Assembly: GCA_017619375.1 (NCBI GenBank)
Contig: JAFZSL010000002.1
Coordinates: 87,679-146,644 of the forward strand
Reading direction: 5' to 3'
DNA length: 58,966 nt
Source: Prevotella sp.
Lineage (GTDB): Bacteria; Bacteroidota; Bacteroidia; Bacteroidales; Bacteroidaceae
This document shows, one piece after another, positions 41,952-50,374 of this stretch (the first letter of the stretch is position 1; every line of letters begins with the position of its first letter). The notes beneath the pieces are model-generated. The model searched no databases. It was not told the DNA's origin and saw only the letters and a list, made by a program, of their open reading frames with translations. The position numbers and the translations under genes were made by a program.

Positions 41952-43175
41952 ATGAGAATAAGACTATACCTGTTGGTGCTGATGCTCGCCACCGGCCTTC
42001 ATTCATGGGCGCAGGACGCCACCGGTGGCAATGCCGGCGGGGGCTATTCACCCTCGGATGACGCCTATTCCGCGTGGATCAATGGCACGAGGGGGCGGTT
42101 GGGGCAAATGCTCGGAGCGCCGTTGCTCGCCAAGACGCAGGTGGGGATGATGGTGTATGACCTCAATGCCGGACAGGTGGTCTTCGCCCACAATGAGCGG
42201 CAGCGGATGTGGCCTGGGGCAGTGCTGCAGGTCGTCACCGCTGTCACCGCACTCGACCTGCTTGGCGTCGACTACGGCTTCCACACCAGCCTGTGCCATA
42301 GGGGAAGGGTGGAAGGCGACACGCTTCGTGGCGACCTCTATTTCGTGGGAGGCTTCGACCCCACGCTCACCAGGGATGACTTGAAGGCTTTCGCCGACAC
42401 CATCCGCCGTTTCGGCATCCGTCACGTGGAAGGGATGTTGGTGGCCGACCTCTCGATGAAGGACACCCTGTCGAGGGGTGAAGGATGGTGCTGGGACATC
42501 GACTACGAGCGTCTCATACCGCTTCAGGTTGACAGGAAGGATGAGTTTATGAGAGTGATGATGCAAGAGATGCGTGCGGCCGGCATCAGCCTTGATGTGA
42601 CGCTTGCCAAAGGCAAGTTGCCGCAGGGATGCACGGAAATCTACAGGCATCGCACGGGAATGGAGAAAGTTCTCCGGCAGATGTTGAAAAAGAGCGACAA
42701 CCTCTATGCCGAGGCGATGTTCTATCAGATAGCGAAGGCCAACACCACGAAGGCAGCGAGGGCGTCGGATGCCTCGAAGGCGGAGAAACGGCTGGTGGCA
42801 AGACTGGGCTTTGACGATTCCATCTACACCTTCGCCGATGGCAGTGGCATCTCGCTCTATTCGTATGTCACCGCCGAACTGCTGGTGGGCATGTTGAAGC
42901 ATGGCTGTTACAATCGTGACTTTTTCACACGCATCTATCCCTCCATGCCTGTTTCCGGGATGGATGGCACGCTGGCCTCTCGCATGACGACGTCGCCTTG
43001 TCGTGGAAAGGTGCATGCCATGACGGGAGTGGCACCGGGACTGTCTACCATAGCCGGTTATTGCCAGGCTTCCACCGGGCACACCCTTTGCTTCGTCATC
43101 CTCAATCAAGGCTTGACGGTGCCGACCGACGCCATCGCTTTCCAAGACAAAGTCTGCGAGGTGCTTTGCAGATAA
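41952..43175 (+). CDS. PBP4-like (DacB, peptidase S13) protein lacking catalytic residues
   Basis: A 407-aa exported protein (signal peptide to about residue 20) whose whole length follows the D-alanyl-D-alanine carboxypeptidase PBP4 fold: GMMVYDLNAGQVVFAHNE, GDLYFVGGFDPTLT, KKSDNLYAEAM, DGSGIS, STIAGY. The active site is lost. The PASxxK motif is PGAVLQ (residues 88-93), so the nucleophile Ser is Ala90 and the general-base Lys is Gln93, and the KTG motif is MTG (357-359). Only SDN (248-250) remains. It therefore cannot acylate with peptidoglycan stem peptides by the known mechanism. The reading frame is intact, suggesting a retained non-enzymatic role such as muropeptide binding or scaffolding. 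Confidence 0.85.
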   Translation: MRIRLYLLVLMLATGLHSWAQDATGGNAGGGYSPSDDAYSAWINGTRGRLGQMLGAPLLAKTQVGMMVYDLNAGQVVFAHNERQRMWPGAVLQVVTAVTALDLLGVDYGFHTSLCHRGRVEGDTLRGDLYFVGGFDPTLTRDDLKAFADTIRRFGIRHVEGMLVADLSMKDTLSRGEGWCWDIDYERLIPLQVDRKDEFMRVMMQEMRAAGISLDVTLAKGKLPQGCTEIYRHRTGMEKVLRQMLKKSDNLYAEAMFYQIAKANTTKAARASDASKAEKRLVARLGFDDSIYTFADGSGISLYSYVTAELLVGMLKHGCYNRDFFTRIYPSMPVSGMDGTLASRMTTSPCRGKVHAMTGVAPGLSTIAGYCQASTGHTLCFVILNQGLTVPTDAIAFQDKVCEVLCR

Positions 43176-43211
43176 TCACAAAGACAAGGTCTGTCTCAGA
43201 TAATCACAAAG
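43169..43211. repeat. Direct 15-bp repeat at the end of the PBP4-like gene
   Basis: CAGATAATCACAAAG occurs at 43169-43183, spanning the stop codon, and again exactly at 43197-43211, next to the terminator hairpin. Confidence 0.7.
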
Positions 43212-43245
43212 GCGGGTCGGACGAGTTTGAATCGTCCGACCCGCC
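43211..43245. terminator. Perfect 14-bp hairpin between convergent genes
   Basis: 43211-43224 pairs with 43232-43245 around GTTTGAA. It separates the PBP4-like gene from the acyl-CoA ligase gene; T runs are weak on both sides. Confidence 0.75.
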
Positions 43246-43262
43246 TGGTTCGTCTTGCCTTC

Positions 43263-44915
43263 TCAAATCACCTCAATGCCCAGTTTCTCACAGAGTTTGA
43301 GGCTCATCTCCTTGAGTTTGAATTTCTGTATCTTGCCAGAGCCTGTCAAGGGGAACTCATCGATGAAGAACACGTATTTGGGAATCTTGTAACGGGCGAT
43401 TTTGCCACGACAGAACTCCTGCACGTCCTCCGGCTCCATTTTCACACCCTCTTTCAGGATGATGAAGGCACCCACCGCCTCGCCGTATTTCTTGGAGGGG
43501 ACGGCTGCCACCTGGACATCCTGGATGCCGGGCATGTGGTAAAGGAACTCTTCTATTTCGCGCGGGTAGACATTCTCGCCTCCACGGATGATCATGTCCT
43601 TGATGCGTCCGGTGATGCGGTAGAAGCCATCTTCGTCCTTCACACCCAGGTCGCCGGAGTGGAGGAAGCCGTTCTTGTCTATCACTTCCGCAGTGGCTTC
43701 CGGATTCTTGTAATAGCCTTTCATCACGTTGAACCCGCGGCAGCACATCTCGCCTTGCACGCCGACGGGGCATTCCTCGCCGGTTTCGGGGTCGATGACC
43801 TTCACTTCGACGAAGGGGAAGTCGCGGCCCACCGTGGTGCAGCGTTGCTCGAAGGAGTCGTGGATGTTCGATTGGGTCATGCCCGGCGACGACTCCGTCA
43901 GGCCGTAGACGCTTGTGATGGTCAAGAACATCTTTTCGCTCACCTGCTTCATCAGTTCCACCGGGCAGAGGGAGCCAGCCATGATGCCTGTGCGCAGCGA
44001 ACTCATGTCGAACATGTCGAACATGGGGTGGGTGAGTTCGGCGATGAACATCGTGGGTACGCCGTAAACGGCGGTGCAGCGCTCCTTGTGTATGGAGGCC
44101 AGCACCACCAATGGGTCGAATTTCTCCACCATCACCTGGGTGCAGCCGTGTGTGAGGCAGTTCATCGTGGCGAGCACCACGCCGAAGCAGTGGAAGAGTG
44201 GCACGCAGACGCACAACTTGTCGTCTTGTGTGAATTCCATGTTTTCGCCGGTGATGAATCCGTCGTTGGTGATGTTGTAATGCGTGAGCATGACACCCTT
44301 GGGGAAGCCGGTGGTGCCCGAGGTGTATTGCATGTTGACCACGTCGTGGCAGGTCACGTTCTTTTTCATTTCCAGCAGTACGTCGTCGTCGATGTTCTGT
44401 CCCAAGAGGAGCAGTTCGGCGGTGTTGAACATGCCGCGGTATTTCTCCCTGCCGATGAACACCACGTTCTTCATGCAAGGGAAGCGTTTGCTTTGAAGGT
44501 GCCCGCGCTCGCAGTTGCGCAGTTCGGGCAGCATCTTGTAGGTCATGTCCACGTAGTCGCACTCCCATGTGCCGTCGGTGATGCAGAGGGTGTGCATGTC
44601 GGAATTCTCGCAGAGATACTCCAACTCGCTTTGCTTGTAGTTGGTGTTGACGGTGACGAGCACGGCTCCGATTTTTGCCGTTGCGTAGAGGAAGGTGAGC
44701 CAGTCGGGCACGTTGGTGGCCCAGATGCCCACGTTGCTGCCTTTTTTCACGCCGATGGCGATGAGCCCCTTGGCCAGGTTGTCCACACGTTCGTTGAACA
44801 CCTTCCATGTGAAGCGCAGGTCGCGGTCGGAGTAGACGATGTATTCCTTGTCGGGCGTTGTTTCGGCCCAGTGCTCGAGCCAGCCGCCCAAGGTCCTTTC
44901 AAAAAGTTGTTGCAT
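43263..44915 (-). CDS. Fatty acyl-CoA ligase family protein (AMP-binding)
   Basis: A 550-aa ANL-superfamily enzyme: P-loop [28 protein letters not shown], the hinge [23 protein letters not shown] and the catalytic lysine in [12 protein letters not shown]. Such enzymes adenylate a carboxylic acid with ATP and transfer it to CoA. Similarity is to medium/long-chain acyl-CoA synthetases, but the chain length is undetermined. It is transcribed after the XRE-cupin regulator with only 12 bases between. Confidence 0.87.
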   Translation of the reverse strand: MQQLFERTLGGWLEHWAETTPDKEYIVYSDRDLRFTWKVFNERVDNLAKGLIAIGVKKGSNVGIWATNVPDWLTFLYATAKIGAVLVTVNTNYKQSELEYLCENSDMHTLCITDGTWECDYVDMTYKMLPELRNCERGHLQSKRFPCMKNVVFIGREKYRGMFNTAELLLLGQNIDDDVLLEMKKNVTCHDVVNMQYTSGTTGFPKGVMLTHYNITNDGFITGENMEFTQDDKLCVCVPLFHCFGVVLATMNCLTHGCTQVMVEKFDPLVVLASIHKERCTAVYGVPTMFIAELTHPMFDMFDMSSLRTGIMAGSLCPVELMKQVSEKMFLTITSVYGLTESSPGMTQSNIHDSFEQRCTTVGRDFPFVEVKVIDPETGEECPVGVQGEMCCRGFNVMKGYYKNPEATAEVIDKNGFLHSGDLGVKDEDGFYRITGRIKDMIIRGGENVYPREIEEFLYHMPGIQDVQVAAVPSKKYGEAVGAFIILKEGVKMEPEDVQEFCRGKIARYKIPKYVFFIDEFPLTGSGKIQKFKLKEMSLKLCEKLGIEVI

Positions 44916-44927
44916 GGTGGGAAGAGG

Positions 44928-45506
44928 TTAGAAGGGGATGTAGACGACGGCAAGGATTTTGGCGGACTTTCCCGTGGCGCCATGCACGTGGTGGTTGACG
45001 ATGGAGTCGTAGAAGATGCTGTCGCCCTCGCGAAGCGTGTAGGTGGTCTTGCCATAGGCAATCTCCACCTCGCCGCTCATGACGTAGATGAATTCCTCGC
45101 CTTCGTGGGCGCTGAGTTTGAAATCTTTCTCCTCACTGGGTTGGATATCGATGATGAACGGTTCCATATGTCTTCCCATCTTCTTCTTGGCAAGAGAATG
45201 GTATACCATGTTTTTTCTGGCTTCAGCGGCGTCGTTGGAAAAACTGAGGCTGCTGTCGCGCTCTTCTGCGCGGCATACCACGGGACCCAATTCGTCGTTG
45301 TCGTCGAGGAAGGTGCCCAACCTAACGCCCAAGGCACGGGCGATTTTGATCAGTGGTCCCAACGAGGGGAGGAACTGGTCGTTTTCGATGGATGTGATTT
45401 GCTCGGTTGACAAGCCGGTGCGCTCGACCAACTCGCTGATGGAGATGTTTTTGGTTTCCCTGATGCTTTTGATTTTGGAACCAACAACGGTGCTGTTCTC
45501 TGTCAT
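44928..45506 (-). CDS. XRE family regulator with a cupin sensor domain
   Basis: A 192-aa protein: an N-terminal helix-turn-helix (VGSKIKSIRETKNISISELVERTG) and a C-terminal cupin barrel (about 120-190; FKLSAHEGEEFIYVMSGEVEI, YDSIVNHHVHG). The layout is that of small-ligand-sensing repressors. It is directly upstream of the acyl-CoA ligase, which it probably controls in response to a related carboxylate. The frame extends to 45548, but a -7 element at 45536-45543 lies inside that extension, so the ATG at 45506 is used. Confidence 0.85.
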   Translation of the reverse strand: MTENSTVVGSKIKSIRETKNISISELVERTGLSTEQITSIENDQFLPSLGPLIKIARALGVRLGTFLDDNDELGPVVCRAEERDSSLSFSNDAAEARKNMVYHSLAKKKMGRHMEPFIIDIQPSEEKDFKLSAHEGEEFIYVMSGEVEIAYGKTTYTLREGDSIFYDSIVNHHVHGATGKSAKILAVVYIPF

Positions 45507-45535
45507 GATGTTTGATGAATTTTTGAAATTGGGTG

Positions 45536-45543
45536 CAAAATTA
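45536..45543 (-). promoter_or_regulatory. -7 element for the XRE regulator-ligase operon
   Basis: TAATTTTG on the minus strand, 29 bp before the ATG; no clear -33 element. Confidence 0.5.
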
Positions 45544-45692
45544 CTCATAATATTTGAAAAAGCGTCATTTTTTTACTAAAAAACATCAAAAAGTGGTGTT
45601 TTGTCATTATTTTGGGCTTTTTATTAACAATTTCGTCTTCTGTAATCGGGTAAAAATTACATGGTGTGACAAATCGTGCGGCAATATGATTA

Positions 45693-45721
45693 TCGGGCGG
45701 GCACAAGATCCGCCCCTACGA
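45693..45721. repeat. GC-rich dispersed hairpin repeat, copy 2
   Basis: Same element as 24086-24114 with two changes (CACAAGATCC for CACGAGACCC). Confidence 0.75.
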
Positions 45722-45768
45722 CTTCGGGGGAAGACTTGCAAATGATAATCCGCATCTATCCTTATATG

Positions 45769-45963
45769 ACGCTGAAAGCGTTACCTCTCAATAACCGTAG
45801 TGTCCGTAGGACCTGCGGCACGCCAGAATGATTATCATACACTCTGAAAGAGTGCCCCAAGAGCAAACTTGGGTGACCCATTCAGGGTCAATGCCCCCCA
45901 TCGCATTACCATCCGGGGGTGCTACGCACACCCCGGCTACTGAAAGGTGACCCTTTTAGGGTC
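45769..45963. repeat. Chain of seven short hairpins with different but self-matching stems
   Basis: Consecutive stems: ACGCT-GAA-AGCGT (45769-45781); CCGTAG...CTGCGG enclosing GTCC-GTA-GGAC (45795-45818); CACTCT-GAA-AGAGTG (45840-45854); CCCAAG/CTTGGG (45856-45873); TGACCC/GGGTCA (45874-45890); CCGGGGGTGC/GCACACCCCGG (45913-45936); GACCC/GGGTC (45949-45963). Confidence 0.75.
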
Positions 45964-46080
45964 CCACACACTCTGGCTATAGAAAGATGACTTTTATGGG
46001 GTCCCGTGCACTCTGGTTATAGAAAGATGACTTTTATGGGGTCCCGTGCACTCTGGCTATAGAAAGATGACTTTTATGGG
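45961..46080. repeat. 40-bp tandem repeat, three units
   Basis: Units 45961-46000, 46001-46040 and 46041-46080 are almost identical; 45921-45960 is a diverged fourth unit in the same phase. There are no spacers, so it is not CRISPR. Confidence 0.92.
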
Positions 46081-46194
46081 CTTTACGGCAAATATCGGAT
46101 AATCATTATTTGCAATATTGTTGCAACAGCACTCTCAAGCGTTAATTCGTTTTAAAAAGCGTGGTGGGGAGGAGGATATTAGCCACCGTTTTTG

Positions 46195-46202
46195 TACCTT
46201 TG
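46195..46202 (+). promoter_or_regulatory. -7 element for the SGNH hydrolase gene
   Basis: TACCTTTG fits TAnnTTTG; no clear -33 element. About 80 nt of leader precede the ATG at 46290. Confidence 0.5.
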
Positions 46203-46289
46203 TACAGAATTAAAAAGACAGCTGGAATTTATTGGAATTACAAGACAGCTATATTTGAATATTTGAATTAGGATTAAAGGATAGCAAGA

Positions 46290-46979
46290 ATGAAAAGAAT
46301 GTTGATTACCCTGATGGCGCTGACTTGTTTGATGTCGGCGCATGCTTCTTCCTTATGGTGCGACAATGACACCACCGGGCAACGTGTGCTCGTTATTGGC
46401 GACTCCACCCTCGATGGTGTGGCTCGTCGATTTGCCGATTATGCAAGGGAGAACGGTTACTTCTTTTACTCTTCAGTGTGGTATGGCGCAACGGTTTACG
46501 ATTGGGCCTACACCACGGAGTTGCCCAATCTGATCAAGAAGGTGCAACCCACTTTTGTCGTCATCTCTCTTGGAACCAACGACTTGGGATATCATGACAT
46601 CTCCAAGCGTGCGAAAGCCGTGCAAGAGATTGTGAGGGAGGTGGGCGACATCCCCTTTGTGTGGATTGGTCCTATTTCCCTTAAGAGCATCAAGGGTGAG
46701 AACGCCGTGCCTGGCATGATACGCGACAACGTGGGTGTCGACAGGTTCTATGACAGTTACCATTTGAACATGGCACGTTTCCCCGACGGCATCCATCCCA
46801 CCTTCGAGGCCAGTGCCGTTTGGGTGGATGGTGTGGTGCGGTGGATGGGCGGTAATGCCTCCCTTTTCCCCATCATGATGAAAACGCCCAAAGCAAAGGC
46901 GCGCGCATTCACCCATAACGAGAAACACAACGTGAGATACAAGGGTGTGAAGAAAGGCGCTCTTGTCGCTTCCAAATAA
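46290..46979 (+). CDS. Secreted SGNH/GDSL-type hydrolase
   Basis: A 229-aa exported protein (signal peptide to about residue 20). It shows the SGNH blocks: nucleophile Ser in VIGDSTLDG, Gly in the following block, Asn in LGTNDLG, and Asp/His in FPDGIHPT. Such enzymes remove acyl groups from sugars, peptidoglycan or lipids. The compact size and lack of other domains do not reveal the substrate. Monocistronic, ended by a strong terminator; the last residues are basic (RYKGVKKGALVASK). Confidence 0.82.
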   Translation: MKRMLITLMALTCLMSAHASSLWCDNDTTGQRVLVIGDSTLDGVARRFADYARENGYFFYSSVWYGATVYDWAYTTELPNLIKKVQPTFVVISLGTNDLGYHDISKRAKAVQEIVREVGDIPFVWIGPISLKSIKGENAVPGMIRDNVGVDRFYDSYHLNMARFPDGIHPTFEASAVWVDGVVRWMGGNASLFPIMMKTPKAKARAFTHNEKHNVRYKGVKKGALVASK

Positions 46980-47043
46980 AAGAAAGGTATAGGAGCCTGT
47001 AAAATAGAAAATCCTGACAGGACATCCCCTTGTCAAAACAATG

Positions 47044-47085
47044 AGCCCGCTTGAAAGACTGCTTTCAAGCGGGCTTATTAATTTT
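47044..47085 (+). terminator. Terminator of the SGNH hydrolase gene
   Basis: 47044-47057 pairs perfectly with 47062-47075 (14 bp) around ACTG and is followed by TATTAATTTT. Confidence 0.88.
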
Positions 47086-47120
47086 AGCTTCGCTGATTTT
47101 TGTCGCGACTCGGCAGAGTC
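47081..47120. repeat. Dispersed hairpin repeat block, truncated copy
   Basis: 38 of 40 bases equal 30426-30465. It is cut off in the first hairpin arm by the heptamer array at 47121. Confidence 0.8.
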
Positions 47121-47155
47121 CAATCTTCAATTTTCAATCTTCAATTTTCAATCTT
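47121..47155. repeat. Heptamer array ending at the rseP stop
   Basis: Five heptamers (CAATCTT/CAATTTT), the last followed by CTA, the complement of the rseP stop codon. Confidence 0.85.
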
Positions 47156-48616
47156 CTACATCACCCCTATCCATCTCAGGATGTCGTTGAGGTTGGCCAC
47201 AATCATGAGGAGCAGGAGGATGCCCATGCCGATATATTGTGACACGATGAGCACTTTCTCGCTTGGCTTGCGACGGGTGATTCCTTCGTAGAGGAGGAAT
47301 ATCATGTGTCCGCCGTCGAGGGCGGGGATGGGCAGGATGTTCATAAAGGCGAGGATGATGCTCAGGAAGGCTGTCATGCTCCAGAACTGCATCCAGTCCC
47401 ACGTGGCGGGGAAGAGGTTGCCGATGGTTCCGAACCCTCCCAATGACTTGGCGCCGTCGGAGGTGAAGACGTATTTAAGGTCGTCCACATAGCCGCGAAG
47501 GATGTTCAGACCGTAACGGATGCCTGCGGGGAAACTTTCAAAGAAACCATAATGGACCTCTGTGGGTTTGTATATGTTCCAGATGGACTGTTGCAATACG
47601 CCAAGGCGCATGTCTTTGTCCAGTTTGGTGGTCACTTGCAAGGTGTCGCCGGCCGGATGCTTGATGGCCATGGTGATGGTGCGGTATTTGAGGCTGTCCT
47701 CCTTGGTCTCCTTGGCCGTCACGATGTCGTTCAACTGACTTATGGCCAAGGTGAAATCGTTCCAAGAGTTGATTTCCTTGCCATTCAGTGCCACGATTTT
47801 GTCGCCTTTCATCATATGAATGCTTGATGCCGGTGTTTCTGGCAGCACGCTGTCCACCACGCAGGGCACGAGTGGCACCACGAAGGTGGGTTGCTTCTTG
47901 AGCATGTCGAGGAGGTTCAGGTCGCCGGGAAGGTTCACCGACATCTTCTTGCCATCGCGGATGAGGTCCACGCGTTTGGCTTCGGAAAGGTTGCGGTAGA
48001 GGTCGATGCCAAACTCCTTGAATGTCTTGGTGTCAGTTCCCAGGAGGATGTCTCCATCCTTGAACCCCATGGCTTTTGCGTCGGCGTTGAATTGCATGCC
48101 CTGGGTCATGTTCTTTGTCTCGATATATGACTCTCCCCAAGTGTAAAGCACCATGGAGTAGATGAAGAGGGCCAGGAGGAAGTTCACCAGCACGCCGCCG
48201 GTGATGATGAGGAGGCGTTGCCAGACGGGTTTTGTACGAAACTCCCAGGGTTTGGGTTCGGCGTCAAGGTCCTGTGTGGTCTCGTCTATCATGCCTTCGA
48301 TGTCGCAGTAGCCGCCGAGTGGCACCCAGCCGATGCCGTATTCCGTGCCCACATATTCCTTTTTCTTGTGCTCATTGCCTTTCTCGTCTTTCTCTATCTT
48401 GACAGGCACCTCCACCGGTTCCTTTTTCATCAGTTTGCGGAACCATTTGTCATAGGTGCTGAAAAGATGGAATTTGGGGTTGAAGAAGATGTAGAACCTG
48501 TTGACTCTCACGCCAAAGATTTTCGAGAAGAAGAAATGTCCTCCCTCGTGTAGCAGCACGAGGAGTGAGATGGACAAGATGAATTGTACGAGTTTGATGA
48601 AAAATGCGCTGTCCAT
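47156..48616 (-). CDS. rseP: RIP metalloprotease RseP (site-2 protease)
   Basis: A 486-aa inner-membrane zinc protease. The zinc site is HEGGH in [11 protein letters not shown], and the second metal ligand is in [12 protein letters not shown]-like regions lie between (about 200-330). RseP cuts transmembrane anti-sigma factors after a first cleavage to release stress sigma factors, and removes signal peptide remnants. It is longer than E. coli RseP, with an added charged loop ([20 protein letters not shown]). Last gene of DUF4290-murA-rimM-dxr-rseP, 41 bp after dxr. Confidence 0.9.
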   Translation of the reverse strand: MDSAFFIKLVQFILSISLLVLLHEGGHFFFSKIFGVRVNRFYIFFNPKFHLFSTYDKWFRKLMKKEPVEVPVKIEKDEKGNEHKKKEYVGTEYGIGWVPLGGYCDIEGMIDETTQDLDAEPKPWEFRTKPVWQRLLIITGGVLVNFLLALFIYSMVLYTWGESYIETKNMTQGMQFNADAKAMGFKDGDILLGTDTKTFKEFGIDLYRNLSEAKRVDLIRDGKKMSVNLPGDLNLLDMLKKQPTFVVPLVPCVVDSVLPETPASSIHMMKGDKIVALNGKEINSWNDFTLAISQLNDIVTAKETKEDSLKYRTITMAIKHPAGDTLQVTTKLDKDMRLGVLQQSIWNIYKPTEVHYGFFESFPAGIRYGLNILRGYVDDLKYVFTSDGAKSLGGFGTIGNLFPATWDWMQFWSMTAFLSIILAFMNILPIPALDGGHMIFLLYEGITRRKPSEKVLIVSQYIGMGILLLLMIVANLNDILRWIGVM

Positions 48617-48657
48617 GTCGTTTGATGGAAGTTGTATTTAAGATGTGATGTTTTTTG

Positions 48658-49827
48658 TTATGCGTTGCTTGTCATGATTTCCCAGGCCACTTTCCTTGTT
48701 TCGGCGTCGGTGGCTACATAGGTGTCATAGGAAGGGTTGGGGTCGAAGGGTACGCGTTGCATGGCTTGCTCTATGACCTCGCCCATTTGCAGGAAGCCGC
48801 ATAGCCCGTCGAGGAAGCCACGGTTGACCACTTCGTTGGCGGCGTTGACGATGCAGGGCATGTTGCCACCCCGGCGTATGGCTTCGAAAGCGAGGGCCAG
48901 GCAGCGGAATTTCTCCAGGTCGGGCTCGAAGAACTCCAGTGGATGCTTGAAGAGGTCGAGGCGTTGTCCGTCCAAGGAGAGCCTTTCGGGGAAGGAGAAG
49001 GCATATTGTATGGGCAGGCGCATGTCGGGGACGCCGAGTTGTGCCTTCACGGAGCCGTCGATGAACTGCACGGCGCTGTGCACGATGGACTGTGGGTGTA
49101 TGAGCACTTGTATGCGTTCGACAGGCACCCCGAAGAGCCATTTCGCCTCGATGACCTCGAAGCCCTTGTTCATCATCGTCGCGCTGTCGATGGTGATTTT
49201 CGCACCCATGTCCCATGTGGGATGGCGCAGCGCGTCGGCCTTGGTGACGGTGGCCAGACGGTCGAGGGGCAGGGTGCGGAACGGGCCGCCGCTTGCCGTG
49301 AGGAGTATTTTCTCTATTTCGTTGGCATCCTCGCCCACCAGGCTTTGGAAGATGGCGGAATGCTCGCTGTCGACGGGGATGATGGGAGCATGGTGCTCCA
49401 TGGCCAGTTGGCAGATGAGTTCACCGGCCACCACGAGGGTTTCCTTGTTGGCAAGGCAGATTTTCTTGCCGGCCTTGATGGCGTGGATGGTGGGGGAGAG
49501 GCCCGCGAACCCTACCATGGCGGTGAGCACCATGTCGATGGGGGCGGCTTCCACGATGTCGTCGATGGCCTGCGCCCCGGCGTAGACGTTGATGTCGGGC
49601 AGGTCGGAAAGGAGTTGGCGCAGTTCGTCGTAGTGCTCCTCGTTGGCAATCACCACGGCGGCGGGGTGGAACTTGCGTGCTTGGGCGGCAAGCTCTTGCA
49701 CGCGGTTGTTGGCGGTGAGGCAGTAAGCCTCATAGAGGTCGGAATGACGCTCGATGACGTCGAGTGCCTGTGTGCCTATCGACCCTGTGGAGCCGAGGAT
49801 GCATATCTGTTGTTTTTCCAAAATCAA
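48658..49827 (-). CDS. dxr: 1-deoxy-D-xylulose 5-phosphate reductoisomerase
   Basis: A 389-aa NADPH enzyme of the MEP isoprenoid pathway, converting DXP to MEP. NADPH motif ILGSTGSIGTQALDVI at the start, LANKETLVVAG, VDSEHSAIFQ and SGGPFR follow. No ATG precedes the conserved N-terminus: the start must be TTG at 49827 or TTG at 49821. The AT-rich repeat begins immediately upstream, so repeat insertion may have replaced the original start. It follows rimM by 31 bp. Confidence 0.9.
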   Translation of the reverse strand: MILEKQQICILGSTGSIGTQALDVIERHSDLYEAYCLTANNRVQELAAQARKFHPAAVVIANEEHYDELRQLLSDLPDINVYAGAQAIDDIVEAAPIDMVLTAMVGFAGLSPTIHAIKAGKKICLANKETLVVAGELICQLAMEHHAPIIPVDSEHSAIFQSLVGEDANEIEKILLTASGGPFRTLPLDRLATVTKADALRHPTWDMGAKITIDSATMMNKGFEVIEAKWLFGVPVERIQVLIHPQSIVHSAVQFIDGSVKAQLGVPDMRLPIQYAFSFPERLSLDGQRLDLFKHPLEFFEPDLEKFRCLALAFEAIRRGGNMPCIVNAANEVVNRGFLDGLCGFLQMGEVIEQAMQRVPFDPNPSYDTYVATDAETRKVAWEIMTSNA

Positions 49828-49828
49828 A

Positions 49829-49866
49829 AAATAATTATAAATTATTAATTGTAAATTATTAATTAT
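49829..49866. repeat. AT-rich repeat between rimM and dxr
   Basis: An AATTATTAATT-type array filling the 31-bp gap. On the minus strand it encodes the last rimM codons (INN) and stop, and reaches to the TTG start of dxr. Confidence 0.8.
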
Positions 49867-50374
49867 TAATTCCCAACAGCCCCTCGGGGATGCGCATGGC
49901 GATGGTGCGGTTTTCCCGGTCGAGGTCGTCGATGAGGTCGTCGTTGGCGGGGATGAGTATTTGCCGTCCGTCGCTGGTGCGCACTTCGAAGAGCGTGTTG
50001 ATGGTGGAAAGGTCGATGGCGGTCACTTCTCCGATGGGTGTGCGGTCGGGGTTGGTGATGGTGAAACCCACCAGTTCCGCCCAGGAGAGTTCGCCATCCT
50101 CCTCGTCGCTCAATTCACGCGGGAAGAGCACGGTGCACCCCACCAGGTCGGCGGCGCGTGTGGCATCGTCTATGCCGTCGAATTTCACCAATGCCGTCGT
50201 CTCGCTGCGGAAGCGGTATTCTTCGAAGAAGAAGGGCACTTGCAGCCCGTCGATTTCCAGGAACACATAATCGGCGTCCACGCGGTCGAAGATGTCATCG
50301 GTGAAATGGAAGGTGATTTCGCCTTTCACGCCATGGGGTTTGCCCAGTCGTCCTATGGGGAAGGTGTCTGTCAT
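49859..50374 (-). CDS. rimM: Ribosome maturation factor RimM
   Basis: A 171-aa protein with the N-terminal RimM barrel (IGRLGKPHGVKGEITFHFTD) and a C-terminal PRC barrel (GFTITNPDRTPIGEVTAID). RimM assists processing of 16S rRNA and the 30S head. The start codon overlaps the murA stop by four bases (ATGA), so translation is coupled. The final GINN plus stop come from the AT-rich repeat, altering the natural end. Confidence 0.9.
   Translation of the reverse strand: MTDTFPIGRLGKPHGVKGEITFHFTDDIFDRVDADYVFLEIDGLQVPFFFEEYRFRSETTALVKFDGIDDATRAADLVGCTVLFPRELSDEEDGELSWAELVGFTITNPDRTPIGEVTAIDLSTINTLFEVRTSDGRQILIPANDDLIDDLDRENRTIAMRIPEGLLGINN

Larger units (their letters stand above)
45549..46289. other. 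Long gene-free region of repeats and hairpins
   Basis: No credible gene in either strand. It holds, in order, an AT-rich stretch, a GC-rich dispersed repeat (45693), a chain of short hairpins (45769-45963), a 40-bp tandem array (45961-46080) and the SGNH-gene promoter (46195). It may be a decayed mobile element or a non-coding RNA locus. Confidence 0.6.

Noticed and set aside
43227-45410. 727-codon plus-strand reading frame
   Set aside because: It is antisense to the acyl-CoA ligase and the XRE regulator, both recognised families; His/Val/Asp-rich composition is typical of a shadow frame.
45554-45745. 63-codon frame in the gene-free region
   Set aside because: AT-rich, runs into the dispersed GC repeat, no recognisable features.
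45921-46080. Possible CRISPR array (40-bp units)
   Set aside because: Units are directly adjacent without unique spacers and no cas genes are present; it is a plain tandem repeat.
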